A stretch of DNA of 64,000 nt from G965227875 sp965227875 (GTDB lineage: Bacteria > Pseudomonadota > Alphaproteobacteria > Rhizobiales > JAJFHC01), in contig OZ245783.1 of the NCBI GenBank assembly GCA_965227875.1, positions 5,084,001 through 5,148,000 of the forward strand, written 5' to 3'. Positions 34,535 to 44,200 of the stretch are shown here, in pieces. A model generated the notes under the pieces. It was not told the origin of the DNA. It did not search any database and saw only the letters and a list, made by a program, of their open reading frames with translations. The number at the start of each line of letters is the position of its first letter. Position 1 is the stretch's first letter. The translations under genes and the position numbers were made by a program.

Positions 34535-36319
34535 GTGGCAAATCTCGATCTCGGACTGATAGGAAACTGCACCTATGGTGCATTGGTGGACAGACAGGCC
34601 AGGATCGTATGGTGTTGCCTGCCTCGTTTCGACGGAGATCCGGTGTTCGCCGCTTTGCTGGACGGCGCGAACGGCGACAGCGACAAGAGCTTCTTCGACT
34701 TCGAGCTCGACGGCCTGACCGAAACCGAGCAGTCCTATGAACCCAACTCGGCGATACTGCGGACGGTCCTGCACTCGCCCGGCGGTTCCGTCGAGGTCAT
34801 CGACTTCGCCCCGAGATTTCACTGGCGAGACCGGGTCTTCCGCCCGCAGACGATCGTCCGGCGGATCCGCCCGCTCTCCGGGACACCCCGGATAAGCGTG
34901 CGACTTCGCCCCACCTTTCACTACGGCGCGGCCGAACCGCAGATATCACGGGGCTCCAACCACATCCGGTATCGCGGTCCCGATTTCGCCTTGAGGCTGA
35001 CCACCAACGCGCCCGTCGACTACCTGCTCAACGAAACGGCCTTCAATCTCGACGAGGAACTGGATTTCATCTTCGGTCCGGACGAGACCCTGACGGAAGG
35101 TGTGGTCGAGACGGCCCGGCGCTTCCACGAAAGCACGTTGGCCTACTGGCGCCGCTGGTCGCAACGCCTGGCGCTTCCGCTCGAATGGCAGGATGCGGTC
35201 ATCCGCGCGTCGATCACGCTCAAGCTGTGCACCTATGAACCGACCGGCGCCATCGTGGCCGCGGTCACCACCAGCATACCGGAGGCCCCGGACAGCGGAC
35301 GCAACTGGGACTACCGGTACTGCTGGCTCCGCGACGCCTTCTTCGTGGTCCGCGCCCTCAACAGCGTCGGCGCCGTTCAGACGATGGAGAACTACGTCCG
35401 CTGGCTGATGAACGTCGTCGCCGAGGCCGATGGCGGACACCTCCAGCCCGTGTTCGGTGTGGGGCTGGAGCAGAACATCGTCGAGAGGACGGTGGACAGC
35501 CTCTCCGGCTATGGCGGCATGGGTCCGGTCCGGGTCGGCAACCAAGCGCACGAACACCTGCAGCATGACGTGTACGGAAATGTCATTCTCGGCGCGGTCC
35601 AGACCTTCTTCGACACCCGGATCCAGCACCGTGCCGGCGTCGAGGACTTCCGCCGGCTCGAGGCCATCGGCGAACGGGCCTACAAGCTGCACGACCAGCC
35701 CGACGCAGGCATGTGGGAGCTGCGCTATCGCGCCGGGGTCCACACCTCGTCGAGCCTCATGTGCTGGGCGGCCTGCGACCGTCTCGCGAAGATCGCCGCG
35801 CATCTTGGCGAAACGGAACGCGCGGCCTCCTGGAACAGCCGGGCCGCCGACATCCGCAATTTCATCGTCGAGAACTGCTGGTCGGACGACCGCTCCGCTT
35901 TTGTCGACCGCGCGAATGGAACCCATCTCGACGCGAGCGTGTTGTTGATGGTGGAAGTGGGGTTCATCCCGCCGGACGATCCGAAATTCATACAGACGGT
36001 CGATGCCTTGGAAAAGACGCTTGCCAACGGCGTGCACATGAAACGCTACGAAGCCGCGGACGATTTCGGCGTCCCAGAGGTCGCCTTCACCGTCTGCGCC
36101 TTCTGGCGCCTCGATGCCCTGGCGCGGATCGGGCGGCGGGAAGAGGCGCGCGAACTCTTCGAATCCCTGCTTTCCTGTCGCAATCACCTCGGACTTCTCT
36201 CCGAAGACACCGATCCCTCGACCGGGATCATGTGGGGCAATTTCCCGCAGACCTACTCCATGGTCGGCGTCATCAACGGGGCCACGCGGCTCTCGCGGCC
36301 CTGGGAGTCCGTCGTATGA
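34535..36319 (+). CDS. glycoside hydrolase family 15 protein (probable trehalase/glucoamylase)
   Basis: GTG at 34535 gives MANLDLGLIGNCTYGALVD, the usual beginning of the family; a TTG at 34523 has no room for the AGGAG site that directly precedes it. The 594-aa protein has an N-terminal beta domain and an (alpha/alpha)6 barrel with DYRYCWLRDAFFVV, LSGYGGMGPVRVGNQA and GIMWGNFPQTYSMVGVINGATRL. GH15 covers glucoamylases and the trehalases of mycobacteria. Being between otsB and otsA, trehalose is the most likely substrate. It overlaps otsA by ATGA. Confidence 0.88.
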   Translation: MANLDLGLIGNCTYGALVDRQARIVWCCLPRFDGDPVFAALLDGANGDSDKSFFDFELDGLTETEQSYEPNSAILRTVLHSPGGSVEVIDFAPRFHWRDRVFRPQTIVRRIRPLSGTPRISVRLRPTFHYGAAEPQISRGSNHIRYRGPDFALRLTTNAPVDYLLNETAFNLDEELDFIFGPDETLTEGVVETARRFHESTLAYWRRWSQRLALPLEWQDAVIRASITLKLCTYEPTGAIVAAVTTSIPEAPDSGRNWDYRYCWLRDAFFVVRALNSVGAVQTMENYVRWLMNVVAEADGGHLQPVFGVGLEQNIVERTVDSLSGYGGMGPVRVGNQAHEHLQHDVYGNVILGAVQTFFDTRIQHRAGVEDFRRLEAIGERAYKLHDQPDAGMWELRYRAGVHTSSSLMCWAACDRLAKIAAHLGETERAASWNSRAADIRNFIVENCWSDDRSAFVDRANGTHLDASVLLMVEVGFIPPDDPKFIQTVDALEKTLANGVHMKRYEAADDFGVPEVAFTVCAFWRLDALARIGRREEARELFESLLSCRNHLGLLSEDTDPSTGIMWGNFPQTYSMVGVINGATRLSRPWESVV

Positions 36320-37707
36320 GCCGCCTCGTCGCCGTTTCCAACCGGGTCGCGGACCTCTCGGACACCGCCCAGGCCGGCGGCCTCGCGGTTGCCATGGGCG
36401 ACGCGCTGAAGGACCGCAAGGGCCTGTGGTTCGGCTGGAACGGCGACACCGTGCGCTCAGGCACGAAAGTGCCTCCCGATATCGAGAAGGTCGAGGGCGT
36501 CACCACCGTGACGCTGCCGATGACCCGCAAGGACTACAACGAGTTCTACGCCGGTTTTTCCAACCGCGTCCTCTGGCCTCTCCTGCATTACCGGCTCGAT
36601 CTCGTGGAGTTCCAGACGAACTTCCTGCAGGGCTACAAGCGCGTCAATTCAAAGTTCGCCGCGGCCCTCCAGCCGCACCTGAAGACCGACGACACGATCT
36701 GGGTTCACGACTACCACCTCTTCCCCCTCGGCGCCCAGTTGCGCGGCAAGGGACATCGCCAGAAGATCGGCTTTTTCCTGCACATCCCCTTTCCTCCCCC
36801 GGAGATACTCTTCGCCGCCCCCCAGGACCAATGGCTGATCAGGTCGCTCATGGCCTACGACCTGATCGGCTTCCAGAGCCATGTCGACCTCAACAACTTC
36901 TTCCGCTGCGTGGAAGAATACGGCGGCACGGTGAGCGAAGACGGCACGATCGAGGCGTTCGGGATGCGCACACGGGCGGGATGTTTCCCGATCGGGATAG
37001 ACGTCGACAGCTTTGCCGAGATGGCCAGGGACGAAAGGAACCTCCAGCAGATCAGGCTCCAGATCATCCGGCAGCGCACCCTCAAGCGGCGCACGATCAT
37101 CGGCGTCGACCGGCTCGACTACACGAAGGGCCTGCCCGAACGCATGAGGGCGTTCGAACGGCTTCTGCAGATGCATCCCGAGCATCGCAAGGCGGTCACG
37201 CTCATGCAGATCGCCCCGCCGACCCGTTCCGATGTCGAGGCCTATGCGGAGATCCGCCATGAACTCGAGACCCTCTCGGGCGCGGTCAACGGCGAATTCG
37301 CCGATTTCGACTGGGTCCCCCTGCGCTATATCCACCGGTCCATTCCGCGCCCGACACTGGCCGCGCTTTTCAGGCACAGCGAGGTCGGGTTCGTGACCCC
37401 TTTGCGCGACGGGATGAACCTCGTGGCGAAGGAATACGTGGCCGCGCAGGACGAGAGCAACCCGGGCGTCCTCATCCTGTCCAAATTCGCCGGCGCCGCC
37501 GAAACCATGCAGGACGCGCTCATCGTCAACCCTTACGACCTCGACGAAATGGGCAATGCGCTTGACCGGGCGCTCACCATGCCGCTGCGCCAGCGCAAGG
37601 CGCTGCACCGCAAGTTACTGGCGTCGGTCCGCGAGAACGACGTTCGGACCTGGCGAACCGCCTTCCTGTCCGCACTCGCGGACACTCCGGCCAGGACCGG
37701 AAAATGA
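36316..37707 (+). CDS. otsA: trehalose-6-phosphate synthase
   Basis: This 463-aa GT20 enzyme starts MSRLVAVSNRVAD, with WVHDYHLFPLGAQLR for donor contacts and GVDRLDYTKGLPERM for nucleotide-sugar binding. It joins UDP-glucose and glucose 6-phosphate. Its start overlaps the GH15 stop and its stop overlaps the glk start (ATGA both times), so the three are translationally coupled. Confidence 0.95.
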   Translation: MSRLVAVSNRVADLSDTAQAGGLAVAMGDALKDRKGLWFGWNGDTVRSGTKVPPDIEKVEGVTTVTLPMTRKDYNEFYAGFSNRVLWPLLHYRLDLVEFQTNFLQGYKRVNSKFAAALQPHLKTDDTIWVHDYHLFPLGAQLRGKGHRQKIGFFLHIPFPPPEILFAAPQDQWLIRSLMAYDLIGFQSHVDLNNFFRCVEEYGGTVSEDGTIEAFGMRTRAGCFPIGIDVDSFAEMARDERNLQQIRLQIIRQRTLKRRTIIGVDRLDYTKGLPERMRAFERLLQMHPEHRKAVTLMQIAPPTRSDVEAYAEIRHELETLSGAVNGEFADFDWVPLRYIHRSIPRPTLAALFRHSEVGFVTPLRDGMNLVAKEYVAAQDESNPGVLILSKFAGAAETMQDALIVNPYDLDEMGNALDRALTMPLRQRKALHRKLLASVRENDVRTWRTAFLSALADTPARTGK

Positions 37708-38666
37708 CCGCGCCCTGGGCGCTCGTCGCCGACATCGGCGGAACGAACGTCCGCTTCGCACGGACCGACACGGACGGGCGGCTTTTTGCGAAACGGCAAT
37801 ACATGGTCAACGGTGCCAGCACGTTCATGGATGCCCTCGATTCCTATCTCGAACAGTCCGGCCCGGATGCAGGCTGCGCCGGGGCGGCCCTTGCGGGCGC
37901 AGGCCCGGTGTCCGACCAGCGCATCAACCTGACCAATAACGCCTGGATCGTCGAGGCATCCCCTGTCTCCGCCCGGTTGGCGGGCGTGCCCGTCCGGCTG
38001 TTCAACGATCTTCAGGCGGCTGCCCTATCCCTGCCCTGTCTGTCCGCGACGGACCTGGACCACGTGCGCGGGCCGGGGCAAACGCAGGCCGGGCACGCCA
38101 CAAGGCTCGCGGTGAACGTCGGCACCGGGTTCGGCGCCTCTGCTCTGGTTCACGATGGCGCGTCCTGGATCAGCGTCCCCGGCGAAGCCGGCCACATGTC
38201 GCTGGCGGCGACGGACCGCGAGGAACTCGCCCTCCTCGAGGTGAACCCGGCCACCTTCCGGAACGTGGAGGACGTCCTGTCCGGGCGCGGCCTCGAGGCG
38301 CTCTACGCGCACATCCGCCGGACAGGGACCGACCGGTGCGGCCCCGACACACTTTCGGCTGCAGACATTTTCACGCATCGGGCCACGGACGTGGCTGCCG
38401 GGCGTAGCGCGGAGATGTTCGAACGGCTTCTGGCGAGAACATGCGGTGACCTCGTCCTCGCAACTGGCGCCTGGAGTGGCGTATTCCTGTTCGGCAGTGT
38501 CCTGAGAGGCTGGCGGGCCAGCGCATCGCGGACGTCCGTTTTCGAGACGGCTTTCCTCTCGAAGGGCGAGATGTCCGATCGCATGGAGCAGGTTCCCGTG
38601 CACGTGGTGATCAATGACGACGCGCCGCTGATCGGCCTCGCCCGCAACGCACCGTTCGATGTCTAA
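37704..38666 (+). CDS. glk: glucokinase
   Basis: The 320-aa protein has ADIGGTNVRFARTD (phosphate-binding), VNVGTGFGASALV and PGEAGHMSLAATD, as in the proteobacterial Glk family. It makes glucose 6-phosphate from glucose, which here would come from the GH15 hydrolase, and would feed OtsA or glycolysis. The overlap with otsA supports a single operon. Confidence 0.92.
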   Translation: MTAPWALVADIGGTNVRFARTDTDGRLFAKRQYMVNGASTFMDALDSYLEQSGPDAGCAGAALAGAGPVSDQRINLTNNAWIVEASPVSARLAGVPVRLFNDLQAAALSLPCLSATDLDHVRGPGQTQAGHATRLAVNVGTGFGASALVHDGASWISVPGEAGHMSLAATDREELALLEVNPATFRNVEDVLSGRGLEALYAHIRRTGTDRCGPDTLSAADIFTHRATDVAAGRSAEMFERLLARTCGDLVLATGAWSGVFLFGSVLRGWRASASRTSVFETAFLSKGEMSDRMEQVPVHVVINDDAPLIGLARNAPFDV

Positions 38667-38689
38667 GGCGCCGGTTCCGGGCGCATGCA

Positions 38690-39343
38690 TCATGGCAGTG
38701 GCTGATCGGCGTCAGGCTGGGCCGCCGGTGCAGCCTTCGCAAAGGCGTCGAGTTGCATGCAGGCGTCGTAGATCCGGGAGACCGTCGGATAGGCCGTCAT
38801 GTCGACATCGAACCTCATCCCGCTCACCACCTGGGACACGAGGCATATGTCGGCAAGCGTGGGCCGCTGGCCATGGCAGAAGCGGCCGGTCTCCGGTTCT
38901 TGGGCAAGCCGCGTTTCCAGCGCAGCGAAAGTCTCCGCGGTCCAGTGGCGAAACCAGTAGGCCACGGTTTCCTCGCTGTGATGAAGTTCACCGCCGATGA
39001 ACTCGAGCACTCGCAGGTTGACGACCGGATGGATGTCGAGCGCCACGGTCTGGGCCAGCGAACGGACACGTGACCGCGCGAACGGATCGAGCGGCAGGAG
39101 CGGCGGATCCGGATAGACCTCGTCCAGGTAGTCGATGATCGCGAGCGACTGGCTGATCAGCCGCCCGTCATCCAGTTCCAGGGTCGGCACCAGCCCCTGC
39201 GGATTGAGCCCGAGATAGTCATCCCCCCGATGCTCCGCCTTGCGCAGGTGACAGGCGACGTACTCGAACTCGAGCTTCTTGAGATTCAGCGCGATCCGGA
39301 CCCGGAAGGACGTGGAACTCCGCCAGTAATTGTGCAGCCTCAT
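38690..39343 (-). CDS. maiA: maleylacetoacetate isomerase (zeta-class GST)
   Basis: The 217-aa protein starts MRLHNYWRSSTSFRVRIALN, the zeta GST signature with the glutathione-activating Ser region, followed by NPQGLVPTLELDDG and ISQSLAIIDYLDE. It isomerises maleylacetoacetate in tyrosine/homogentisate breakdown, or maleylpyruvate in the gentisate route. No homogentisate genes are adjacent. It is convergent with glk. Confidence 0.85.
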   Translation of the reverse strand: MRLHNYWRSSTSFRVRIALNLKKLEFEYVACHLRKAEHRGDDYLGLNPQGLVPTLELDDGRLISQSLAIIDYLDEVYPDPPLLPLDPFARSRVRSLAQTVALDIHPVVNLRVLEFIGGELHHSEETVAYWFRHWTAETFAALETRLAQEPETGRFCHGQRPTLADICLVSQVVSGMRFDVDMTAYPTVSRIYDACMQLDAFAKAAPAAQPDADQPLP

Positions 39344-39383
39344 CTTGGCCCCGTTCCGTTCCCGCCGGTCCGGAGCCGGGCGT

Positions 39384-40541
39384 TCAGAGGGTCCCGTCGA
39401 CGGCCTGGCGCATGATGCCTGCATAGGTTTCGGCGGAGAACTGGATCGGGTTGCCGCCGGCCGAGGGATCCCTCGTCGCCGCTTCGCCGATCTCGTCTGC
39501 CCGCGCCGAATCGATGCCGATTTCAGCGAGTGTATGCGGCATTTCGATGGTTTTTCTGAGATCGAGAATCCAGTTCATCACCCCGTCGAAACCGTCGGCG
39601 ATGTCGAGATATCGTGCAAGGCGCTCGATCCGGTCCTCGACGGCCGAGCGGTTGGCCTTGAGCACATAGGGCATGAGAACCGCGTTCAGCGTGCCGTGAT
39701 GCGCGTCGTAGATCCCGCCAAGCGGATGCGACAATGCATGGATCGCACCGAGACCGCGCTGGAAGGCCGTGGCCCCCATGGATGACGCCACAAGCATTTC
39801 CGATCGCGCGTCCATGTCCTGGCCGTTGGCCACCGCCACGGGCAGCGCGGCCATGATCATCCGCATGCCTTCGACCGCGATGCCCGCGGCCATGGGGTGA
39901 TAGCCCGGTGCGCAATAGGCCTCGAGGTTGTGCGCCAGGGCATCCATGCCCGTCGCAGCGGTAAGCCGTGCCGGAAGTCCGACGGTCAGCGCCGGATCGG
40001 CGATGACAACGGAAGGCATCATCCGGGGATGAAAGATGATCTTCTTTTCGTGGGTTTCCGCATTGGTGATGACCGATGCCCGTCCGACCTCCGACCCGGT
40101 GCCCGCCGTTGTCGGAACGGCGATGATGGGCGCTATCGCGTCCGCGTTCGCACGGGTCCAGTTGTCGCCGACATCCTCCAGGTCCCAGATCGGGATCGAC
40201 TGCCCGACCATCAGCGCGACGGCCTTGGCGGCATCGAGCCCGCTTCCGCCACCAAAGGCGATCACGCCGTCGTGGTCACCGGCCTTGTAGGCCTCCACTC
40301 CGGCGGTCACGTTCTCGGCCACGGGGTTGGCTTTCACTTCGCTGAATACCCCGATGCCCAGACCGTCTTCCCGGCACTTGTCGAGGATCGAACCCAGCAT
40401 GGGCAGGGCCGCGATCCCCGGATCTGTGACCAGCAGCGGCCGGCGGATGCCAAGTTCCAGACAGACAGCGGAAAGCTCGGAAATCCGCCCCGTCCCGAAC
40501 CGGACCGCGGTCGGGTAATTCCAGTTGGCAGTGACGCTCAT
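39384..40541 (-). CDS. iron-containing alcohol dehydrogenase
   Basis: The 385-aa protein has GGGSGLDAAKA, GTGSEVGRASVITN and the metal ligands in ATGMDALAHNLEAY and HALSHPLGGIYDAHHGTLN. The ATG start directly follows a TTG that has no ribosome site. It oxidises or reduces an alcohol/aldehyde with NAD. It follows the glutamine-synthetase-like gene by 49 bp, so both probably serve one pathway, for example amino-alcohol use. The substrate is unknown. Confidence 0.9.
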   Translation of the reverse strand: MSVTANWNYPTAVRFGTGRISELSAVCLELGIRRPLLVTDPGIAALPMLGSILDKCREDGLGIGVFSEVKANPVAENVTAGVEAYKAGDHDGVIAFGGGSGLDAAKAVALMVGQSIPIWDLEDVGDNWTRANADAIAPIIAVPTTAGTGSEVGRASVITNAETHEKKIIFHPRMMPSVVIADPALTVGLPARLTAATGMDALAHNLEAYCAPGYHPMAAGIAVEGMRMIMAALPVAVANGQDMDARSEMLVASSMGATAFQRGLGAIHALSHPLGGIYDAHHGTLNAVLMPYVLKANRSAVEDRIERLARYLDIADGFDGVMNWILDLRKTIEMPHTLAEIGIDSARADEIGEAATRDPSAGGNPIQFSAETYAGIMRQAVDGTL

Positions 40542-40590
40542 CAAACAACTCTTTCTTTAAACCCGGTGACGTTTGTTTTTGCAGTCGCGG

Positions 40591-41958
40591 TCATATGATC
40601 TCGAAATAGCGCTGCATCTCCCAGTCCGTGATCGCCTTGCGGAACTCGCGCTCTTCCCATTCCCGGGTCGCGGCATAGTGCTCGACGAAGGCATCGCCGA
40701 ACATCTCGCGTGCGGCCGCGGACTTCTTCAGCCGGCCGGCCGCCTCGAAGAGCGTGCGCGGCAACTGCCGCTTGGCCGGGAACTTGCGATCGTAGGCATT
40801 GCCGGCGATCGGGTCGTCGGGCTCGATCTTGTTCTCGATCCCCCACAGACCCGACCCGAGTGCAGCGGCGACCGCGATATAGGGATTGATGTCCGCCGCG
40901 GAGATCCGGTATTCGACGCGCTGCGACTTTTCCGAACCCGGGATCGCCCGCAAGGCACAGGTCCGGTTTTCGATGCCCCAGCTCGCTTCCGTCGGCGCCC
41001 AGAACCCCGGAATGAGGCGGGTGTAGGAGTTCACCGTACAGGCGACCATGGCCAGCAGTTCGGGCATGAGCGCCTGCTGACCGCCGATGAAGTGGCGCAT
41101 CGTATCGCTGATGTTGTGCGGTTGTTTCTTGTCGTGGAAGACCGACTTGCCGTTCTTGCCGAGCAGCGAGAGGTGGATGTGGCCGCTCTGCCCGGGCCAG
41201 TCCGGAGACCACTTGGCCATGAAGGTCGCCATCCAGCCGTATCGCTGGGCCAGCACCTTGGTGAAGGTCTTGAACAGGGCCGCCTTGTCCGCGGCGGCAA
41301 GAGCGTCGTCGACACCGATCGCGGCTTCGAGGACGCCGGGCCCGGTTTCGGTATGAAGCCCCTCGATGGGGAAATCCATGTCCCGGGCAAGGTCGAGAAG
41401 CTCGTGATAGAACTCGGCGTGAACCGTGCTCCTCAGCATCGAGTAGCCGAAGAAGCCGGGCGTGATGTTCGTCAGGTCGCGGTAGTTCTTTTCCTGCGCG
41501 GAGTGCGGCGTCTCCTCGAAGAGGAAGAACTCGAACTCGCAGGCCGCCTTGGCGCTGAGCCCCATGCCCTCCGCCTTGTCGATCACGCGTCGCAACAGTC
41601 CGCGGGGGCAGACGGCTTCGGCCTCTTCGGCGAACTCGCCGAGAAAGAGCAGCATGTCGCCCTCGAACGGCACGTCGCGGCAGGTCTCCGGAAGCAGGCG
41701 CACGGGTGCGTCGGGATATGCAGTGTGCCAGCCCGTGTACTGCACGTTGTCGTAGAGCTGGTCCTGCGAGTCCCAGCCCAGCACGACGTCGCAGAATCCG
41801 AAGCCGCTATCAAGCGCCGACAGGAACTTGTCGCGGCTGATATACTTGCCGCGCATGATGCCGTCGGCATCGAACACACCGACCTTCACGTATTCCAGAC
41901 CGCGGTCCTTGACGATCTTGCGCGCGTCCTGCGCGTTCTTGACCTTTCGTGCAGACAT
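40591..41958 (-). CDS. glutamine synthetase family ligase (gamma-glutamylation type)
   Basis: The start MSARKVKNAQDARK gives 455 aa. GS catalytic landmarks are EFEFFLFEE, TGPGVLEAAIG, GQSGHIHLSL and NRTCALRAIPG. It is shorter in the N-terminal domain than housekeeping GlnA and lacks the adenylylation loop pattern, so it fits the PuuA/IpuC-like group that gamma-glutamylates amines or amino alcohols. The neighbouring alcohol dehydrogenase could then oxidise the glutamylated alcohol. This pairing is inference. Confidence 0.85.
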   Translation of the reverse strand: MSARKVKNAQDARKIVKDRGLEYVKVGVFDADGIMRGKYISRDKFLSALDSGFGFCDVVLGWDSQDQLYDNVQYTGWHTAYPDAPVRLLPETCRDVPFEGDMLLFLGEFAEEAEAVCPRGLLRRVIDKAEGMGLSAKAACEFEFFLFEETPHSAQEKNYRDLTNITPGFFGYSMLRSTVHAEFYHELLDLARDMDFPIEGLHTETGPGVLEAAIGVDDALAAADKAALFKTFTKVLAQRYGWMATFMAKWSPDWPGQSGHIHLSLLGKNGKSVFHDKKQPHNISDTMRHFIGGQQALMPELLAMVACTVNSYTRLIPGFWAPTEASWGIENRTCALRAIPGSEKSQRVEYRISAADINPYIAVAAALGSGLWGIENKIEPDDPIAGNAYDRKFPAKRQLPRTLFEAAGRLKKSAAAREMFGDAFVEHYAATREWEEREFRKAITDWEMQRYFEII

Positions 41959-42132
41959 GATGACTCCCGGTTTGCCCGTTTGAGATTTTTCCCGCACGCA
42001 CGGAATACGACAATCGCTGCCAATTGCGCCACTCGAAAATGCCTTGGGGTTCCAGTTTGCAACACCGGCGCAAGCGACTGGTGCACGCGCCCCATTCGGT
42101 TATAGTGCCGGTCCATCAGCGGGGAAGCGTCC

Positions 42133-42900
42133 ATGCCGGAAAAGAAGATCGCCTTTGTCGCAAGCGACGCGACGGAAGCCCTGGAGGCGCGCGATGCGCT
42201 CGTCGCGCGTTACGGCGACACGCCGTTCGAGGAAGCCGACGTCATCGTCGCGCTTGGTGGCGACGGGCTCATGCTTCAGGTCATCCACGACCATCTTTCG
42301 TCGGGCCTTGCCATCTACGGCATGAACCGCGGCTCGGTCGGCTTCATGATGAACGAGTATTCCGAGGACGGCCTTCCGGAGCGACTCGACAAGGCCGAGG
42401 TCGCGAAGGTGTATCCCCTGCGCATGACGGCCACGGACCGGGACGGGCACGTGGACACCGCGCTCGCCTTCAACGAGGTTTCGCTTTTCCGCAAGAGCTA
42501 TCAGGCGGCCAAGCTCCGGATATCCATCGACGACAAGGTCAGGATGGAAGAACTCATCTGCGACGGCGTACTGGTTTCGACGCCGGCCGGCAGCACCGCC
42601 TACAACCTATCGGCCCACGGCCCCATCCTGCCGATCGACGCCCCCCTGCTCGCCCTGACGCCCATCAGCGCCTTCCGCCCGCGCAGATGGCGCGGTGCCC
42701 TTCTGCCCCGCCATGCCAGCGTGCGCATCGAGGTGCTCGAGGCGGCGAAGCGGCCGGTCAATACCGTGGCCGACCATACCCAGTTCGATGACAGCGCCGT
42801 CGTCCTCATCGAGGCCGACGAAACACTGAGCGTCGACATGCTGTTCGACGAGGGCCACAGCCTCGAGGAACGCGTCATCAACGAGCAATTCAAGTACTGA
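42133..42900 (+). CDS. nadK: NAD kinase
   Basis: The 255-aa protein has the GGDG motif (ALGGDGLMLQVIHD), the NE-type motif AFNEVSLFR and the NAD-binding VSTPAGSTAYNLSAHGPILP. It phosphorylates NAD to NADP using ATP. The length is that of the short alphaproteobacterial type. It is divergent from the glutamine-synthetase-like gene. Confidence 0.93.
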   Translation: MPEKKIAFVASDATEALEARDALVARYGDTPFEEADVIVALGGDGLMLQVIHDHLSSGLAIYGMNRGSVGFMMNEYSEDGLPERLDKAEVAKVYPLRMTATDRDGHVDTALAFNEVSLFRKSYQAAKLRISIDDKVRMEELICDGVLVSTPAGSTAYNLSAHGPILPIDAPLLALTPISAFRPRRWRGALLPRHASVRIEVLEAAKRPVNTVADHTQFDDSAVVLIEADETLSVDMLFDEGHSLEERVINEQFKY

Positions 42901-43025
42901 CCTTCGTCACGGCGGATTTCCGGTCGCCTTTCAGAGATTCTTAATCGCGGATTGTTAGGCTGCTCGCCGTTTAGTTGTGTATTGGACGGCGGCGGAGTTG
43001 CGTAGTGTCGCCGGTCACGGAGTAC

Positions 43026-43053
43026 GTGTGCCGGTGCCCGCGCACCGGCACAC
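43026..43053 (+). promoter_or_regulatory. strong 12-bp hairpin just upstream of the receiver gene
   Basis: GTGTGCCGGTGC and GCACCGGCACAC form a perfect 12-bp stem with a CCGC loop, ending 12 nt before the start codon. It has no T-run, so it is not an ordinary terminator of nadK. It would leave little free leader for ribosome binding and may control translation of the receiver gene. Confidence 0.5.
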
Positions 43054-43065
43054 GATCACGATGAG

Positions 43066-43605
43066 ATGGCAAAGATTGACTTTGAACGCCTGAGTTTTGC
43101 GGTCGTCGACGACAACATCCACATGCGTCGACTGATCCGCACGCTCATCTATTCGTTCGGCTCGCGCGAGATCTACGAGGCCGAAGACGGCGCGTCCGGC
43201 CTCGAAGTGGTCGAGATGTACTCGCCCGATATTCTCATCACGGACTGGGCAATGCCGATCTTCGACGGCATCGAGTTCGTGCAGATGATCCGCAACCCGG
43301 ACGCCTGCAAGCATGCCTACATTCCGATCATCATGCTGACGGGCCACGCGGACAAGCGCCGTATCCTCCAGGCGCGCGACAGCGGTATCACGGAGTTTCT
43401 TTGCAAGCCGGTCTCGGCCAATGCGCTCTACCAGCGCATTCAGAGCATCGTCCTGAACCCGAGGCCGTTCGTACGCACCAAGAGTTATTTCGGGCCGGAG
43501 ATCCGTCAGCCGCTCGTCGGCAACGGTCCGTCCCGCGGTCAGGCCATGCAGGGGCAGGACGAAAGCGACGAAGCGTCAAACGCCACCTCGGTGGTCAAGG
43601 TATAA
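43066..43605 (+). CDS. CheY-like response regulator
   Basis: The 179-aa protein has a receiver domain with the acidic pair Asp15-Asp16, phospho-acceptor Asp60 (ITDWAMP), MLTG and Lys114 (LCKPVS), then a 50-residue tail (FVRTKSYFGPEIRQPL) typical of a stand-alone alphaproteobacterial family. No output domain is present. It is followed directly by an HPt protein, suggesting a phosphorelay pair. Confidence 0.9.
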   Translation: MAKIDFERLSFAVVDDNIHMRRLIRTLIYSFGSREIYEAEDGASGLEVVEMYSPDILITDWAMPIFDGIEFVQMIRNPDACKHAYIPIIMLTGHADKRRILQARDSGITEFLCKPVSANALYQRIQSIVLNPRPFVRTKSYFGPEIRQPLVGNGPSRGQAMQGQDESDEASNATSVVKV

Positions 43606-44151
43606 GTGTCGGGACATCCGGACATGCAGGACGAACTGTACGACGACGAGACGATCGTCATTGCGGCGGACACCAGCCTGAAGGACAAGGCCAGGGCCCG
43701 CGGAAACGTCTCTACCGTGGATATGGAAGCCATCGCACGGGCCGAACGTGCGCTCCAGGATCTGGCCTGTGAGTTCGACGGCTGGCTGTCGGAGGAAGTC
43801 GACAAACTCGTCGAGGCCCGCGAGGCCGTACGGCGCGAAGGCCTCAGCGACGAGCGGATCGACACGCTCTACCGCGCCGCCCACGATCTCAAGGGCGAAG
43901 GCGAGACGCTCGGGTATCCGCTGGTGACGAAACTCTGCGCCCTGCTCTGCAAGCTCCTCGATGCCGTGCCCGACAAGTCGGAAATACCGATGTCGCTGGT
44001 CGACAACCATGTCGACGCCGTTCGGGTGGTCCAGAGGGATGGCATCAAGGGCGACGAGCACACGACCACGAACGCCGTCATCGAAAGGCTGTCCGAGGTC
44101 GTCGCAGACATCGAGGAACACTACGAGCGCATCGGCGGGATCGCAGCCTGA
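43606..44151 (+). CDS. HPt (histidine phosphotransfer) domain protein
   Basis: A GTG start immediately after the receiver stop has an AAGG site 5-6 nt upstream; an ATG at 43624 is the alternative. The 181-aa helical protein has AAHDLKGEGETLGYPLV with His93 as the probable phospho-accepting residue. It likely exchanges phosphate with the upstream receiver. The hybrid kinase is not in the window. Confidence 0.82.
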   Translation: MSGHPDMQDELYDDETIVIAADTSLKDKARARGNVSTVDMEAIARAERALQDLACEFDGWLSEEVDKLVEAREAVRREGLSDERIDTLYRAAHDLKGEGETLGYPLVTKLCALLCKLLDAVPDKSEIPMSLVDNHVDAVRVVQRDGIKGDEHTTTNAVIERLSEVVADIEEHYERIGGIAA

Positions 44152-44200
44152 CGCGACGCCCCGCGGTGTCTTCGGACGACCGCCAGTGCAGCGACCGGTT

